Assembly: GCA_047633175.1 (NCBI GenBank)
Contig: JBLIEQ010000008.1
Coordinates: 1 to 64,000 of the forward strand
Length of the DNA: 64,000 nucleotides
Direction of reading: 5' to 3'
Origin: Motiliproteus sp047633175
GTDB lineage: Bacteria; Pseudomonadota; Gammaproteobacteria; Pseudomonadales; Balneatricaceae
Under the pieces are notes generated by a model. The model made no database searches, was not told the origin of the DNA, and worked only from the letters and a program-made list of their open reading frames with translations. Positions 50,255 through 59,691 of the stretch are shown here, in pieces. The translations under genes were made by a program, and so were the position numbers. Positions within the stretch are counted from its first letter, which is position 1; every line of letters starts with the position of its first letter.

Positions 50255-52530
50255 CAGCGCATCCCCGGCAGGTGACGGTGAACATCGGTGACGTTAGGCA
50301 GTTGACCCAGTTTATCCAATACCCGCCCCAGATCTTGCAGCTGTTTGATCTCGAGCGAGATCAGTAACCGCGCGGTCCCCCTTTTGGTATCGGTGCGGGT
50401 GTTCACCGCCAGCACAGTAACCCGCTCGGCCGTCAGTACGATCATGATGTCGCGCAGCAAACCGGGACGATCCAGAGCATCGATCTGAATATCGACACCA
50501 AAGACCTGAGCCGAATCCGCATCCTTCCAGCTGACCTCGATCATACGTTCATAGTTATTGGATTCCAGTTGCAGGGCATTACCGCAATCCTGGCGATGGA
50601 TAGAGACACCGCGCCCCTGGGTGATATAACCGACGATCTGATCCCCGGGTACCGGTTTGCAACAGCTGGCGACCACCGTCAGTAGGTTGCCGACCCCCTG
50701 GATGGTTACATTGCCCTGATGTTTGCGCGGGCTTTGGCTATCGCTCTTAAGATCCAGATCGAGTTGTTCATCGGCTAATGGCGTCTGTTCCGCACTGCGC
50801 TGCTCGATCTGACGCTGCGCGGCCCCCAGCAACTGACTCAATCTGAAATCCCCGGCACCGACGGCCGCATAGAGATCATTAAGCTCGTGATAGCCCTGCT
50901 GCTCGGCCAGCAGCTGCAGATTCACCGAGGAGACGGCCAGACGCTTGATCTCACGCTCGACCAGGTGCCTGCCTTCGTGAGCATTCTGATCCCGATTCTG
51001 CTCCTTGAACCAGTTGCGGATCTTGGTCCTTGCACGTCCAGAGTTCACATAGCCCAGGTTAGGGTTCATCCAGTCGCGACTCGGCCCTCCCTCTTTGGCG
51101 GTCATGATGACCACCTGGTCGCCGGTCTTAAGCTTGGTCGTCAGGGGGGTTATTTTGCCATTAACCTTGGCGCCACGGCAGCGATGGCCGATCTCGGTAT
51201 GGACTCTGTAGGCGAAATCCAGCGGGGTGGAACCTGCCGCCATATCGACCACATGGCCCTCTGGCGTAAAGGCATAGATACGATCCTCTTCGATACCAGC
51301 CCGCAGTTGATCGACCAGTTCGCTGGCGCTGCTCAGATCATCCTGCCACTCCAATACCTGGCGTAACCAGGAGATCTTGTGTTCGTAACTATCACTCTTA
51401 TTGGCCGTATCGGTGCCCTTATAGAGCCAGTGAGCGCAGACACCCAGCTCGGCATCGGCGTGCATCTCCGGAGTACGGATCTGGATCTCCAGCACCTTGC
51501 CCTCTTTTCCTATGACCGCAGTATGCAGCGAGCGATAACCGTTTTTCTTTGGCGAGGCGATGTAATCGTCAAACTCATGCGGAATGTTCTTCCACTGACC
51601 ATGCACCACGCCCAGGGAGGCATAGCAGTCTTTTACCTCGGGCACCAGGATACGTACCGCGCGTACATCATAGATCTGATGGAAGTCGACCTGCTTGCGC
51701 TGCATCTTTCGCCAGATGCTGTAGATATGTTTGGCGCGTCCGCTGAGCTCGGCAACGATACCGATTTTCGCCAGTTCACCCTTAAGCTCGTACAGCACCT
51801 CATCGATATAGGACTGCCGGTCGAGGCGTTTTTCCGCCAGCAGAGTCGCGATCTGCTTATACGCGCCGGGCTGCAGATAGCGGAAACTCAGATCCTCGAG
51901 CTCCCACTTGATATGGCCGATGCCGAGCCGATGCGCCAGCGGGGCATAGACATCGAACACCTCCCTGGCCACGCGGTAACGGCGCTTACGATCACTGTTT
52001 TTAACCGTGCGGATCGCACAGGTTCGCTCGGCCAGCTTAATGAGCACGACCCGAACATCCTCGATCATGGTCACCAGCATCTTGCGGACATTATCGAGCT
52101 GGCCCTGGCTCTGGCCAAAAACCGAGTCGGGTGTAGGATGCACGACCGCACCTATGGCGGCCATCTGCAGCACCCCCTCAATAAGGTAGACAACGGAGGC
52201 ACCAAAGATGTCACGCACCCGGTCGATGGCGATCTTTTTTTCGCGCACGCCGCGATACAAAATAGCGGCGATCAGGGCATCCTGATCCAGACCGAGCTCG
52301 GCCAATATTTCAGCCATCTCCAAACCGGTTCGGTAACTGTCACTGCCTTGATCCGCCCAGGCATCACCCTTTACACTCATCTTCTCCTGAGCGTCCTGGC
52401 TCAGCTGGCAGGCACGGATAAGTACGCCATCGTCCTGAATATTGATATCAGTGCGGATACGCTCAAGCCAGGCGCTCAAATCTACCGCTCCACACTCATC
52501 CAGGGGATGATCCTGCCTTACCTTAACCAT
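50254..52530 (-). CDS. relA: GTP pyrophosphokinase RelA
   Basis: A ribosome-associated (p)ppGpp synthetase. 758 residues from the ATG at 52530 (MVKVRQDHPL), close to E. coli RelA (744). The hydrolase-like HD domain lacks the metal motif (AAILYRGVREKK where SpoT has an HD pair), so it is synthesis-only. The synthetase domain has YDVRAVRILVPEVKDCYASLG, HEFDDYIASPKKNGYRSLHT and LEIQIRTPEMHADAELGVCAHW. TGS (IYAFTPEGHVVDMAAGSTPLDFAY), a zinc-finger-type region with CCKPVPGDQIVGYIT, and a C-terminal ACT domain follow. Confidence 0.95.
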   Translation of the reverse strand: MVKVRQDHPLDECGAVDLSAWLERIRTDINIQDDGVLIRACQLSQDAQEKMSVKGDAWADQGSDSYRTGLEMAEILAELGLDQDALIAAILYRGVREKKIAIDRVRDIFGASVVYLIEGVLQMAAIGAVVHPTPDSVFGQSQGQLDNVRKMLVTMIEDVRVVLIKLAERTCAIRTVKNSDRKRRYRVAREVFDVYAPLAHRLGIGHIKWELEDLSFRYLQPGAYKQIATLLAEKRLDRQSYIDEVLYELKGELAKIGIVAELSGRAKHIYSIWRKMQRKQVDFHQIYDVRAVRILVPEVKDCYASLGVVHGQWKNIPHEFDDYIASPKKNGYRSLHTAVIGKEGKVLEIQIRTPEMHADAELGVCAHWLYKGTDTANKSDSYEHKISWLRQVLEWQDDLSSASELVDQLRAGIEEDRIYAFTPEGHVVDMAAGSTPLDFAYRVHTEIGHRCRGAKVNGKITPLTTKLKTGDQVVIMTAKEGGPSRDWMNPNLGYVNSGRARTKIRNWFKEQNRDQNAHEGRHLVEREIKRLAVSSVNLQLLAEQQGYHELNDLYAAVGAGDFRLSQLLGAAQRQIEQRSAEQTPLADEQLDLDLKSDSQSPRKHQGNVTIQGVGNLLTVVASCCKPVPGDQIVGYITQGRGVSIHRQDCGNALQLESNNYERMIEVSWKDADSAQVFGVDIQIDALDRPGLLRDIMIVLTAERVTVLAVNTRTDTKRGTARLLISLEIKQLQDLGRVLDKLGQLPNVTDVHRHLPGMR

Positions 52531-52630
52531 AAATAGCGGCGCTCCTGCTCTGCGGTAGTCTCTTCGGGCTGAAAATATCAACCCGAAATCCGCGACAATC
52601 CGTTTATAGACGAATGTTAGGTTTTACGTA

Positions 52631-53527
52631 TTAATGCTCAAAGACGCCGGTGGAGAGATAACGATCGCCCCGGTCACAGATGATGCAGACGATCACCGCA
52701 TTCTCCAGCTCTGCACTCAGACGTAACGCTCCGGCAACGGAGCCACCGGATGACACCCCGCAGAAGATGCCCTCCTGACGCGCCAACTCGCGCATGGTTT
52801 GTTCCGCCTCCTGCTGGCCCATATCGATCACCCGATCGACGCGTGCCGGCTGATAGATCCTCGGCAGATAGGCTTGCGGCCAACGCCGGATACCGGGGAT
52901 GCTGGCACCATCTGCGGGCTGCAGCCCGACGATCTGTACCTCGGGATTCTGTTGTTTTAGATAGCGAGAGACCCCCATGATGGTGCCGGTGGTACCCATG
53001 GAGCTGACAAAGTGGGTGATCTCACCCCGGCTTTGCTGCCAGATCTCAGGCCCGGTGGAATCAAAATGAGCCTGGGGATTATCGTCATTGGCGAACTGGT
53101 CCAGCACCTTGCCCAGACCCTGCTCCTGCATCTGTGCGGCCAGATCACGCGCGCCTTCCATCCCCTGCTCTCGAGAGACCTCGATCAGCTCCGCGCCATA
53201 GGCTGTCATCGCCGCCTTGCGCTCCTGGCTCATATTGCCGGGCATGATCAACAGCATGCGATAGCCTTTGATCGCCGCCGCCATCGCCAGGGCAATACCG
53301 GTATTACCACTGGTCGCCTCGATCAGGGTATCGCCGGTGCTTATCTCACCACGGCTTTCGGCACGCTGGATCATACTCAGCGCCGGGCGATCCTTGACCG
53401 ATCCGGCGGGATTATTGCCTTCTAACTTCACCAGAATGGTATTGCTGCTGGTGCCCGGTAAGCGTTGCAGCCTGACTAGAGGCGTACCACCGACGCAGGA
53501 TTCGATGGTAGGAAAAAGAGATTTCAT
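52631..53527 (-). CDS. cysM: Cysteine synthase B
   Basis: A PLP enzyme that forms cysteine from O-acetylserine and sulfide or thiosulfate. 298 residues, as expected for CysM. The cofactor lysine is Lys45 in EGNNPAGSVKDRPAL. EATSGNTGIALAMAAAIKGYRM binds the PLP phosphate and substrate carboxylate, and GVSSGGSVAGALRL is the C-terminal motif. The short form and NNPAGSVKDRPA (CysK has NPS/A-SVK-R) favour CysM. It precedes relA, about 100 bases away. Confidence 0.95.
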   Translation of the reverse strand: MKSLFPTIESCVGGTPLVRLQRLPGTSSNTILVKLEGNNPAGSVKDRPALSMIQRAESRGEISTGDTLIEATSGNTGIALAMAAAIKGYRMLLIMPGNMSQERKAAMTAYGAELIEVSREQGMEGARDLAAQMQEQGLGKVLDQFANDDNPQAHFDSTGPEIWQQSRGEITHFVSSMGTTGTIMGVSRYLKQQNPEVQIVGLQPADGASIPGIRRWPQAYLPRIYQPARVDRVIDMGQQEAEQTMRELARQEGIFCGVSSGGSVAGALRLSAELENAVIVCIICDRGDRYLSTGVFEH

Positions 53528-53588
53528 GATAGTTACCTACGACAGGGGTCGGTGCTAAACAGGGACCGGAGAGAAACAGGGGCCGACA

Positions 53589-53966
53589 TTAGTGTTCCAG
53601 GATGACAAACGCCACCACCAGATCCACGTCATCCGACAGGCTCAGGTGGCTAAGGTTCATTCCCAATTCTTGTGCCCGCCGCATTGCTTGGCCGGTTAAC
53701 AGCAACAGGGGCGCACCCAGAGCATTATGGGTCATGCTGATATGCTGCCAGGAAACCCCCTGGCCGATACCGGTACCCAGCGCTTTAGAGGCCGCTTCTT
53801 TGACGGCAAAACGTTTGGACAGAAAGACCTCCGGGCGACTGTGCGCGTCCCAGAGCTCCAGCTCATCAGGGGTCAGGATGCGCGCCGCGAAACGCCTGCC
53901 CCAGCGCTCACAGCTGGCCTTAATACGACTGATATGAACGACATCCGTGCCTATACCCAAGATCAC
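53589..53966 (-). CDS. acpS: Holo-[acyl-carrier-protein] synthase
   Basis: Transfers 4'-phosphopantetheine from CoA to acyl carrier protein. 125 residues. The metal-binding motifs GIGTDVVHISRI (Asp8) and RFAVKEAASKALGTGI (Glu) are intact. It overlaps recO by four bases (ATGA type). In many relatives pdxJ lies between these two genes; here it does not. Confidence 0.95.
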   Translation of the reverse strand: MILGIGTDVVHISRIKASCERWGRRFAARILTPDELELWDAHSRPEVFLSKRFAVKEAASKALGTGIGQGVSWQHISMTHNALGAPLLLLTGQAMRRAQELGMNLSHLSLSDDVDLVVAFVILEH

Positions 53967-54709
53967 TGCTGCAGTCCCTCGAGGGTCTCGGGGGTCTCGA
54001 GGCGACTCTGGACAGGCTGAAACAACGCCCGACTATGCAAGGGTCGTCCTCCAAGATGCGGCGCCAGTGCCTGGCGCATTAACTGTTTGGCGGCTCGGCG
54101 CACATCCGGGTGCTGATAATCGTCCTGTGCCAACGCGACCAGTACAGCGCCCGAGTATCCTGAAGCGGTAGCCACCGGATCAAACCCCCGCGAGGGATCG
54201 AAACGATAGGTGCCGTCGATCTCGATGCGCAGCCCCGATGCCGTGTACTCGAAGTCGATCCCGAATCCTAGCAACTGCAGCAGCTGGCGTTCGTAGATCC
54301 GCAGCACCACCTCCTGCTGCTGCGGATCGGTCAGCCGCGCTAATGCCAGCTGATAATAGGCAAACAACTTAGGCTGTGGATCTGCTGGTGGCAAGACGCG
54401 CAGGCTCAACTCATTGAGATAGAGTCCGCACCAGAGACTGCGTCCCTGAAGTGGAGTTGCAGGTCCGGCCAGATCACCTTGAAACAGCGTCTTGAGTTCG
54501 CCACTGCCCTGCCAGTTGAGTTCCAGACATTGAAACGGCTGGGTCAGATGGCGCTGCCGTGAACGCGCACCACGCACCCCCTTAACGACGGCTCGAATCA
54601 CTCCCTGATCACGGCTGAAGTAATCGACCAGCGCGCTGGTTTCACGATAGGGGCGACTGTGGAGCACCACACAGAGTTGCTGCTGAACATGCTTAGCGGA
54701 TGTCGTCAT
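53963..54709 (-). CDS. recO: DNA repair protein RecO
   Basis: Helps load RecA on single-stranded DNA covered with SSB. 248 residues from the ATG at 54709, which overlaps era by 17 bases; an upstream in-frame ATG adds ten residues unlike the family. The N-terminal OB fold has VVLHSRPYRETSALVDYFSRDQGVIRAVVKGVRG, and the helical part has YLNELSLRVLPPADPQPKLFAYYQLALARL. The zinc cysteines of some RecO proteins are absent, as in other gammaproteobacteria. Confidence 0.93.
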   Translation of the reverse strand: MTTSAKHVQQQLCVVLHSRPYRETSALVDYFSRDQGVIRAVVKGVRGARSRQRHLTQPFQCLELNWQGSGELKTLFQGDLAGPATPLQGRSLWCGLYLNELSLRVLPPADPQPKLFAYYQLALARLTDPQQQEVVLRIYERQLLQLLGFGIDFEYTASGLRIEIDGTYRFDPSRGFDPVATASGYSGAVLVALAQDDYQHPDVRRAAKQLMRQALAPHLGGRPLHSRALFQPVQSRLETPETLEGLQQ

Positions 54710-55601
54710 AGCCCAGAGAGCGCAGTGCCCGCTCATCATCCGACCAGCCGCTCTTCACCTTGACCCACAACTTGAGCATCACCTTGTAATCGAACATCCG
54801 CTCCATATCGATGCGCGCTTCCTGGCCGATCAGTTTAATCCGGTCGCCCTTATTGCCGATCAGAATCCGCTTCTGGCCATCGCGCTCGACCAGTATCAGC
54901 GCACCTATATGAAGTATGTTATTTTCATGGCTGAACTCTTCGATCTCGACCGTCATCTGATAGGGCAATTCATCGCCCAACTGACGCATGATTTTTTCCC
55001 GCACCAGCTCCGCCGCCAGGAACCTCGAACTACGATCGGTGATCTGGTCCTCAGGGAAATGGTGGGGACCGGTGGGCAGGCGGGCCAGGATACAGGCTTC
55101 AAGCTGCTCCACATTGCGCCCCAGCTTTGCCGACAGCGGGATCACCTCGGCAAAGTCCATCTTCTCCGCCAGGCCGGACAGTACAGGGAACAGATCCTCT
55201 TTATCTTCGATGCGATCGACCTTATTAATCGCCAGAATCACCGGAGCGGGGCTGTAGTACAGTTTTTCCAACACCGCCTCGTCCTCATCGGTCCAGCGAT
55301 GGCGGTCGACAATAAAGATGACGATATCGACACCGCGTAGCGCCGAGCTGGCGGCCTTGTTCATATAGCGGTTGATCGCCTTACCGCCGTCCTTGTGCAA
55401 ACCCGGGGTATCGACATAGACCACCTGATCGTCGCCTTCGGTCTTGATCCCCAGAATCTGATGCCGGGTGGTCTGAGGTTTACGCGAGGTGATACTGAGT
55501 TTTTGCCCCAGAATCCGGTTCATCAGTGTGGACTTGCCGACATTGGGGCGGCCGACGATAGCGACGTAGCCGCAACGGCTGGATTGATCCTGATCGTTCA
55601 T
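54693..55601 (-). CDS. era: GTPase Era
   Basis: An essential GTPase of 30S assembly that binds the 16S rRNA 3' end. 302 residues from the ATG at 55601, which overlaps the rnc stop (ATGA). P-loop GRPNVGKST (17-25), DTPGLHKDG, NKVDRIED, and a C-terminal KH domain with HIGALILVERDGQKRILIGNKGDRIKLIG. The usual rnc-era-recO order. Confidence 0.97.
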   Translation of the reverse strand: MNDQDQSSRCGYVAIVGRPNVGKSTLMNRILGQKLSITSRKPQTTRHQILGIKTEGDDQVVYVDTPGLHKDGGKAINRYMNKAASSALRGVDIVIFIVDRHRWTDEDEAVLEKLYYSPAPVILAINKVDRIEDKEDLFPVLSGLAEKMDFAEVIPLSAKLGRNVEQLEACILARLPTGPHHFPEDQITDRSSRFLAAELVREKIMRQLGDELPYQMTVEIEEFSHENNILHIGALILVERDGQKRILIGNKGDRIKLIGQEARIDMERMFDYKVMLKLWVKVKSGWSDDERALRSLGYDDIR

Positions 55602-56284
55602 GAGGCACTCTCGGCGCCGAGCGCAATCAATGCAGCAGCGGCGGATTGTTGTTCGGCAATACGGCGGCTGCTTCCCTGACCCGCACAATGTTTTTTCAGC
55701 AACGCCACTTCGCAGTCAATATAAAAAAGCTGCTCATGCGCCTCGCCTTCGACCCGGATCAGATGATAAACGGGGAGTTCATTACGTCGCGATTGTAGGA
55801 GTTCCTGCAATCGGGTCTTGGGATCCTTGAGCGTATCCTCCAGCGACAGCTGTTCGAGACGACCCTTATACCAGGCCAGTATACGCTCACGACAGGGTTC
55901 AAATCCGGTATCCAGATAGATCGCACCTATCAGAGCCTCTACGCTGTCGGCCTGAATCGAGTGGCGATTAAAACCGCCGCTTTTAAGTTCTCCCTGGCCC
56001 AGCTTAAGAAACTCTTTCAATGCCATCTCTTCGGCCAGCTCCGCCAGCGTCACGCCCTTAACCAACCGTGCCCGAAGGCGGCTCAACTGCCCCTCTTTAG
56101 CGGTAGGAAAACGCTGAAACAGGGCATCCGCAATAACGAAGTTAAGGATAGAGTCGCCTAAAAACTCCATCCGTTCGTTATTCTTAGAGCCACAGCTACG
56201 ATGGGTCAGCGCCAGCTCGGCCAGTCCCGGATCTACAAACTGATACCCGAGCCGCCGGCCCAGTTTAGCTACCATGTCATTCAA
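55598..56284 (-). CDS. rnc: Ribonuclease III
   Basis: Cleaves double-stranded RNA, including rRNA precursors. 228 residues. The signature ERMEFLGDSILNF (37-49) holds catalytic Glu40 and Asp44, and DSVEALIGAIYLD the second acidic pair. A C-terminal double-stranded RNA-binding domain starts near residue 155 (DPKTRLQELLQ). It overlaps both neighbours by four bases, so the DUF4845 gene, rnc and era are translationally coupled. Confidence 0.97.
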   Translation of the reverse strand: MNDMVAKLGRRLGYQFVDPGLAELALTHRSCGSKNNERMEFLGDSILNFVIADALFQRFPTAKEGQLSRLRARLVKGVTLAELAEEMALKEFLKLGQGELKSGGFNRHSIQADSVEALIGAIYLDTGFEPCRERILAWYKGRLEQLSLEDTLKDPKTRLQELLQSRRNELPVYHLIRVEGEAHEQLFYIDCEVALLKKHCAGQGSSRRIAEQQSAAAALIALGAESAS

Positions 56285-56655
56285 CGTTCATGGCCCAGGT
56301 ACTGCTCTTTAAAGCTAACCACGGCATCGACATTCATAAAGATTGGCATCCGGATCTCGTAATCAACATCCATCAACACATCGCCCTTATCCTTACTGAT
56401 TTTAATAAACTCCTTGGGGAGGGACAGGTTATTGATACGCAGCTTTTTTGTCAGATTAAGCGCTATCTCTTGCTTGGATTTAGCCATCAACAGCTGGTCC
56501 CGCTGTGTATCGACCAGAATCGATTTAAGGGCCTCATGATCGGTATAGGCGGGGACCAGTTTAAAGCCAACGGTCATAAAGGCTCCCGCCACCAATAAAA
56601 ATATCAGCAGTCCCAGAAAAGACCAGCCACCCTGCCTGTGCGTCGAACTCACCAT
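56281..56655 (-). CDS. DUF4845 family membrane protein
   Basis: 124 residues. A short basic N-terminus with RQGGWSFLGLLIFLLVAGAFMTVGFKLVPAYTDH forms one membrane helix (about 11-32), followed by an extracytoplasmic domain of alpha/beta type. A gene of this kind lies between lepB and rnc in pseudomonads and relatives. Function unknown; location suggests a role with signal peptidase or the envelope. It overlaps the rnc start by four bases. Confidence 0.85.
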   Translation of the reverse strand: MVSSTHRQGGWSFLGLLIFLLVAGAFMTVGFKLVPAYTDHEALKSILVDTQRDQLLMAKSKQEIALNLTKKLRINNLSLPKEFIKISKDKGDVLMDVDYEIRMPIFMNVDAVVSFKEQYLGHER

Positions 56656-56680
56656 AAAAAATACCGCCTGATCTTAATCA

Positions 56681-57493
56681 TTAATGGATAGCACCATTGT
56701 ATCGAAAGCTTGGCAACCCGCTCCATGACTCCCAATGCATCCAGATCGCGAAGGCCTTGCCAACGACCAACTCATCCGGGACAAAGCCCCAGAAGCGACT
56801 GTCGTTACTGTTATCACGGTTATCGCCCATCATAAAGTAGTGCTCTGCCGGGACAGTCCACTGCCTGGCGGGCCTGGGGAGGGTCAGGTTGTTATAGAAC
56901 TGATGTTCGACAGCGCCCAGTTTCTCGGTCAACAGCCGTTTCATCGTACCACCATCGGGAAGTTCGGCCATCAACTCCAGCGATACCGCCTCGCCGTTGA
57001 TGGTCAGGCCCTTATTCGCATACTCGATAACATCACCCGGCAATCCCACTACACGCTTAATGTAGTTAATGCGGGGATCATTAGGGTACTTGAACACCAT
57101 CACATCGCCACGCTGGGGATCACTAAGCGCGATCACCTTCGTGCCTATCACCGGCAGACGCAGGCCATATTGAAACTTATTAACCAGAATGAAATCGCCG
57201 ATCTTTAGCGTTGGCAGCATCGATCCGGACGGAATCTGAAAGGGCTCGATCAAGAACGACCGCAGCACCAGCACCAACGCCAGCACCGGAAAGAACGATT
57301 TTGAATACTCGACCAGTACAGGCTCAGGCACCAGCTTACTTAACGCCTGGGCATCCAACGCTGCACCCGCCTCAGCCGCGGCGCTTGCTAACCGCGGTTT
57401 ACGCCGTGGCAGCAACACGAGATGATCGAACAACCAGATGACGCCGGTGACCGCGACCGCAATCACCAATACTAGAGAAAAATCAATATCCAT
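56681..57493 (-). CDS. lepB: Signal peptidase I
   Basis: Removes signal peptides at the periplasmic face of the inner membrane. 270 residues. Two N-terminal membrane helices (about 5-28 and 66-82), the catalytic Ser91 in PSGSMLPTL, general-base Lys146 in NYIKRVVGLPGD, and the C-terminal box MMGDNRDNSNDSRFWGFV. It lies four bases downstream of lepA, the usual lepA-lepB operon. Confidence 0.96.
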   Translation of the reverse strand: MDIDFSLVLVIAVAVTGVIWLFDHLVLLPRRKPRLASAAAEAGAALDAQALSKLVPEPVLVEYSKSFFPVLALVLVLRSFLIEPFQIPSGSMLPTLKIGDFILVNKFQYGLRLPVIGTKVIALSDPQRGDVMVFKYPNDPRINYIKRVVGLPGDVIEYANKGLTINGEAVSLELMAELPDGGTMKRLLTEKLGAVEHQFYNNLTLPRPARQWTVPAEHYFMMGDNRDNSNDSRFWGFVPDELVVGKAFAIWMHWESWSGLPSFRYNGAIH

Positions 57494-57497
57494 CTGT

Positions 57498-59297
57498 CTA
57501 ATTATCCATTTTCAATACAGCGAGAAAAGCTTCCTGAGGCACCGTAACGTTGCCCACCTGTTTCATCCGTTTCTTACCCGCCTTCTGCTTTTGCAGAAGC
57601 TTTTTCTTACGGCTGATATCACCCCCGTAACACTTGGCGATAACATTCTTACGTAACGCTTTAACCGTGGTGCGAGAGATAATCTTACCGCCGATCGCCG
57701 CCTGGATAGCAACATCAAACATCTGCCGTGGAATCAGCTCCTTCATCTTCTCGCACAATAAGCGCCCCCTCTGCATGGCCTGATCCTGGTGCATGATCAC
57801 CGCCAGTGCATCGACCCGCTCGCCGTTGATCAGGATATCCAGACGCAACAGATTGGCCGGTTGAAAGCGCACAAAACTGTAATCCAGCGATGCGTAACCG
57901 CGACTCACCGATTTCAGCTTATCGAAGAAATCCATCACCACCTCACTCATCGGCAGTTCATAGGTAAGCGAGACCTGGCTGGCCAGATACTTCAGATCTT
58001 TCTGCACCCCGCGCTTCTGAATACACAGGGTAATCACCGCGCCAAGATGTTCTTTAGGCATCAGCATATTGGCTTCGACGATAGGCTCGCGCATCTCCTG
58101 GATCGAGGCATAGTCGGGCAATTTAGAGGGGCTGTCGACGCGGATAACCTCGCCTGAGTTCAGCTCCACCTCGTAGATAACCGTCGGGGCGCTGGTAATC
58201 AGATCCAGATCATATTCACGCTCGAGCCGCTCCTGGATAATCTCCATATGCAGCAAGCCCAGGAACCCGCAGCGAAAACCAAAACCCAGGGCGTCGGAAC
58301 TTTCGGGCTCGTAAAACAGCGAGGCATCGTTGAGCGTCAGTTTACTCAGCGCATCACGAAAATCTTCAAAATCATCGGAGCTAACCGGGAACATGCCTGC
58401 GTAAACCTGCGGCTTGATCTGCTTAAAACCTTTGAGCGCCTCAACATCCGGGGTCTTGCTATGGGTCAGCGTATCACCGACCGGGGCACCCAGAATCTCT
58501 TTGATCCCGGCGATAATATAACCGACCTCGCCCGCTTTAAGGGTATCTGTGGGCTGTCGCTTAGGCGTAAACACCCCAACTTCATCAACCTGATAGCTCT
58601 GATGGGTGGACTTAACCAGAATTTTCTCTTTCTTGCGCAGCGTCCCCTGCATAACGCGCACCAGCGAGACCACGCCCATATAGTTATCAAACCAGGAATC
58701 GATAATCAGCGCCTGCAACGGGGCATCGACATCGCCTGTCGGTGGCGGTATCAGCTCGATCAGCTGTTCGAGAGCGTCTTCGACTCCCATGCCGCTCTTG
58801 GCACTGACCGCCACGGCATCCTGGGCATCGATGCCGATCACCTCTTCGATCTCCTTTTTGACTTTCTCCGGATCTGCTTGCGGCAGATCCATCTTGTTCA
58901 GCACCGGCACCACTTCCAGACCCTGCTCGATGGCTGTGTAGCAGTTCGCAACCGACTGGGCCTCGACCCCTTGCGCCGCATCAACGACCAGCAGCGCACC
59001 CTCGCAGGCAGCCAGGGAGCGTGATACCTCATAGGAGAAGTCCACATGACCGGGGGTGTCGATAAAGTTAAGCTGGTAGGTTTTACCATCCCGTGCGCTG
59101 TAGTCCAGAGTGACACTCTGGGCCTTGATAGTGATACCGCGCTCACGCTCGATATCCATAGAATCGAGCACCTGATTCGCCATCTCACGCGCACTAAGCC
59201 CGCCGCAGATCTGAATAAAACGGTCCGCCAGAGTCGACTTGCCGTGATCGATGTGGGCGATAATAGAAAAATTTCGGATATGACTGAGGTCACTCAA
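57498..59297 (-). CDS. lepA: Elongation factor 4 (LepA)
   Basis: A ribosome-bound translational GTPase that back-translocates or helps initiation under stress. 599 residues, the standard length. P-loop AHIDHGKST (14-22), switch ERERGITIKAQSVTL, DTPGHVDFSYEVSRSL and NKMDLP. The C-terminal LepA-specific domain ends near GGDISRKKKLLQKQKAGKKRMKQVG, with the basic motif typical of the family. Confidence 0.97.
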   Translation of the reverse strand: MSDLSHIRNFSIIAHIDHGKSTLADRFIQICGGLSAREMANQVLDSMDIERERGITIKAQSVTLDYSARDGKTYQLNFIDTPGHVDFSYEVSRSLAACEGALLVVDAAQGVEAQSVANCYTAIEQGLEVVPVLNKMDLPQADPEKVKKEIEEVIGIDAQDAVAVSAKSGMGVEDALEQLIELIPPPTGDVDAPLQALIIDSWFDNYMGVVSLVRVMQGTLRKKEKILVKSTHQSYQVDEVGVFTPKRQPTDTLKAGEVGYIIAGIKEILGAPVGDTLTHSKTPDVEALKGFKQIKPQVYAGMFPVSSDDFEDFRDALSKLTLNDASLFYEPESSDALGFGFRCGFLGLLHMEIIQERLEREYDLDLITSAPTVIYEVELNSGEVIRVDSPSKLPDYASIQEMREPIVEANMLMPKEHLGAVITLCIQKRGVQKDLKYLASQVSLTYELPMSEVVMDFFDKLKSVSRGYASLDYSFVRFQPANLLRLDILINGERVDALAVIMHQDQAMQRGRLLCEKMKELIPRQMFDVAIQAAIGGKIISRTTVKALRKNVIAKCYGGDISRKKKLLQKQKAGKKRMKQVGNVTVPQEAFLAVLKMDN

Positions 59298-59691
59298 AGC
59301 AGTAGCACCTACACGCCCATAAAGAGCTTAAAATAAAGCGCGCAATTCTAGCCTATTTTAAGCCTCAGGGCCATTCGCCAGGGCCGGACGCCAGCAGCCT
59401 GTCGAGCTTGACACTGATCTACTGCGGAAAAGCCGACTTTGGCCATTTTTCACTCTATTTTTCGTTTAATAGAACAACTATTAGCCTCAAAATAGTTCGA
59501 AAACTGTCTCAAATCGCTTTACCTAAATCAAGAGGCCCTCGCTACGACCGGCCAAGCTCGACAGACTGCCAGAGACAAAGAAAGGCACCTAAGTGCCCTT
59601 GCCCGTAGAGGCTAACTGACAACAGACCAACCTGTACGGTGTTGCTCTACCTCGGCAGCCATGCAGTCGTACGAAATGCTCGGTAAGACTG
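59298..59691. other. Gap between degP/mucD and lepA
   Basis: About 390 bases with no convincing gene; the short frames here overlap at random. An AT-rich segment around 59440-59510 may be the lepA promoter region. No terminator with a T run was found behind degP/mucD. Confidence 0.5.

Noticed and set aside
51379..52536. 385-codon plus-strand frame opposite relA
   Set aside because: Antisense to a clear RelA gene. Length alone is not evidence, since GC-rich DNA often leaves long complementary frames.
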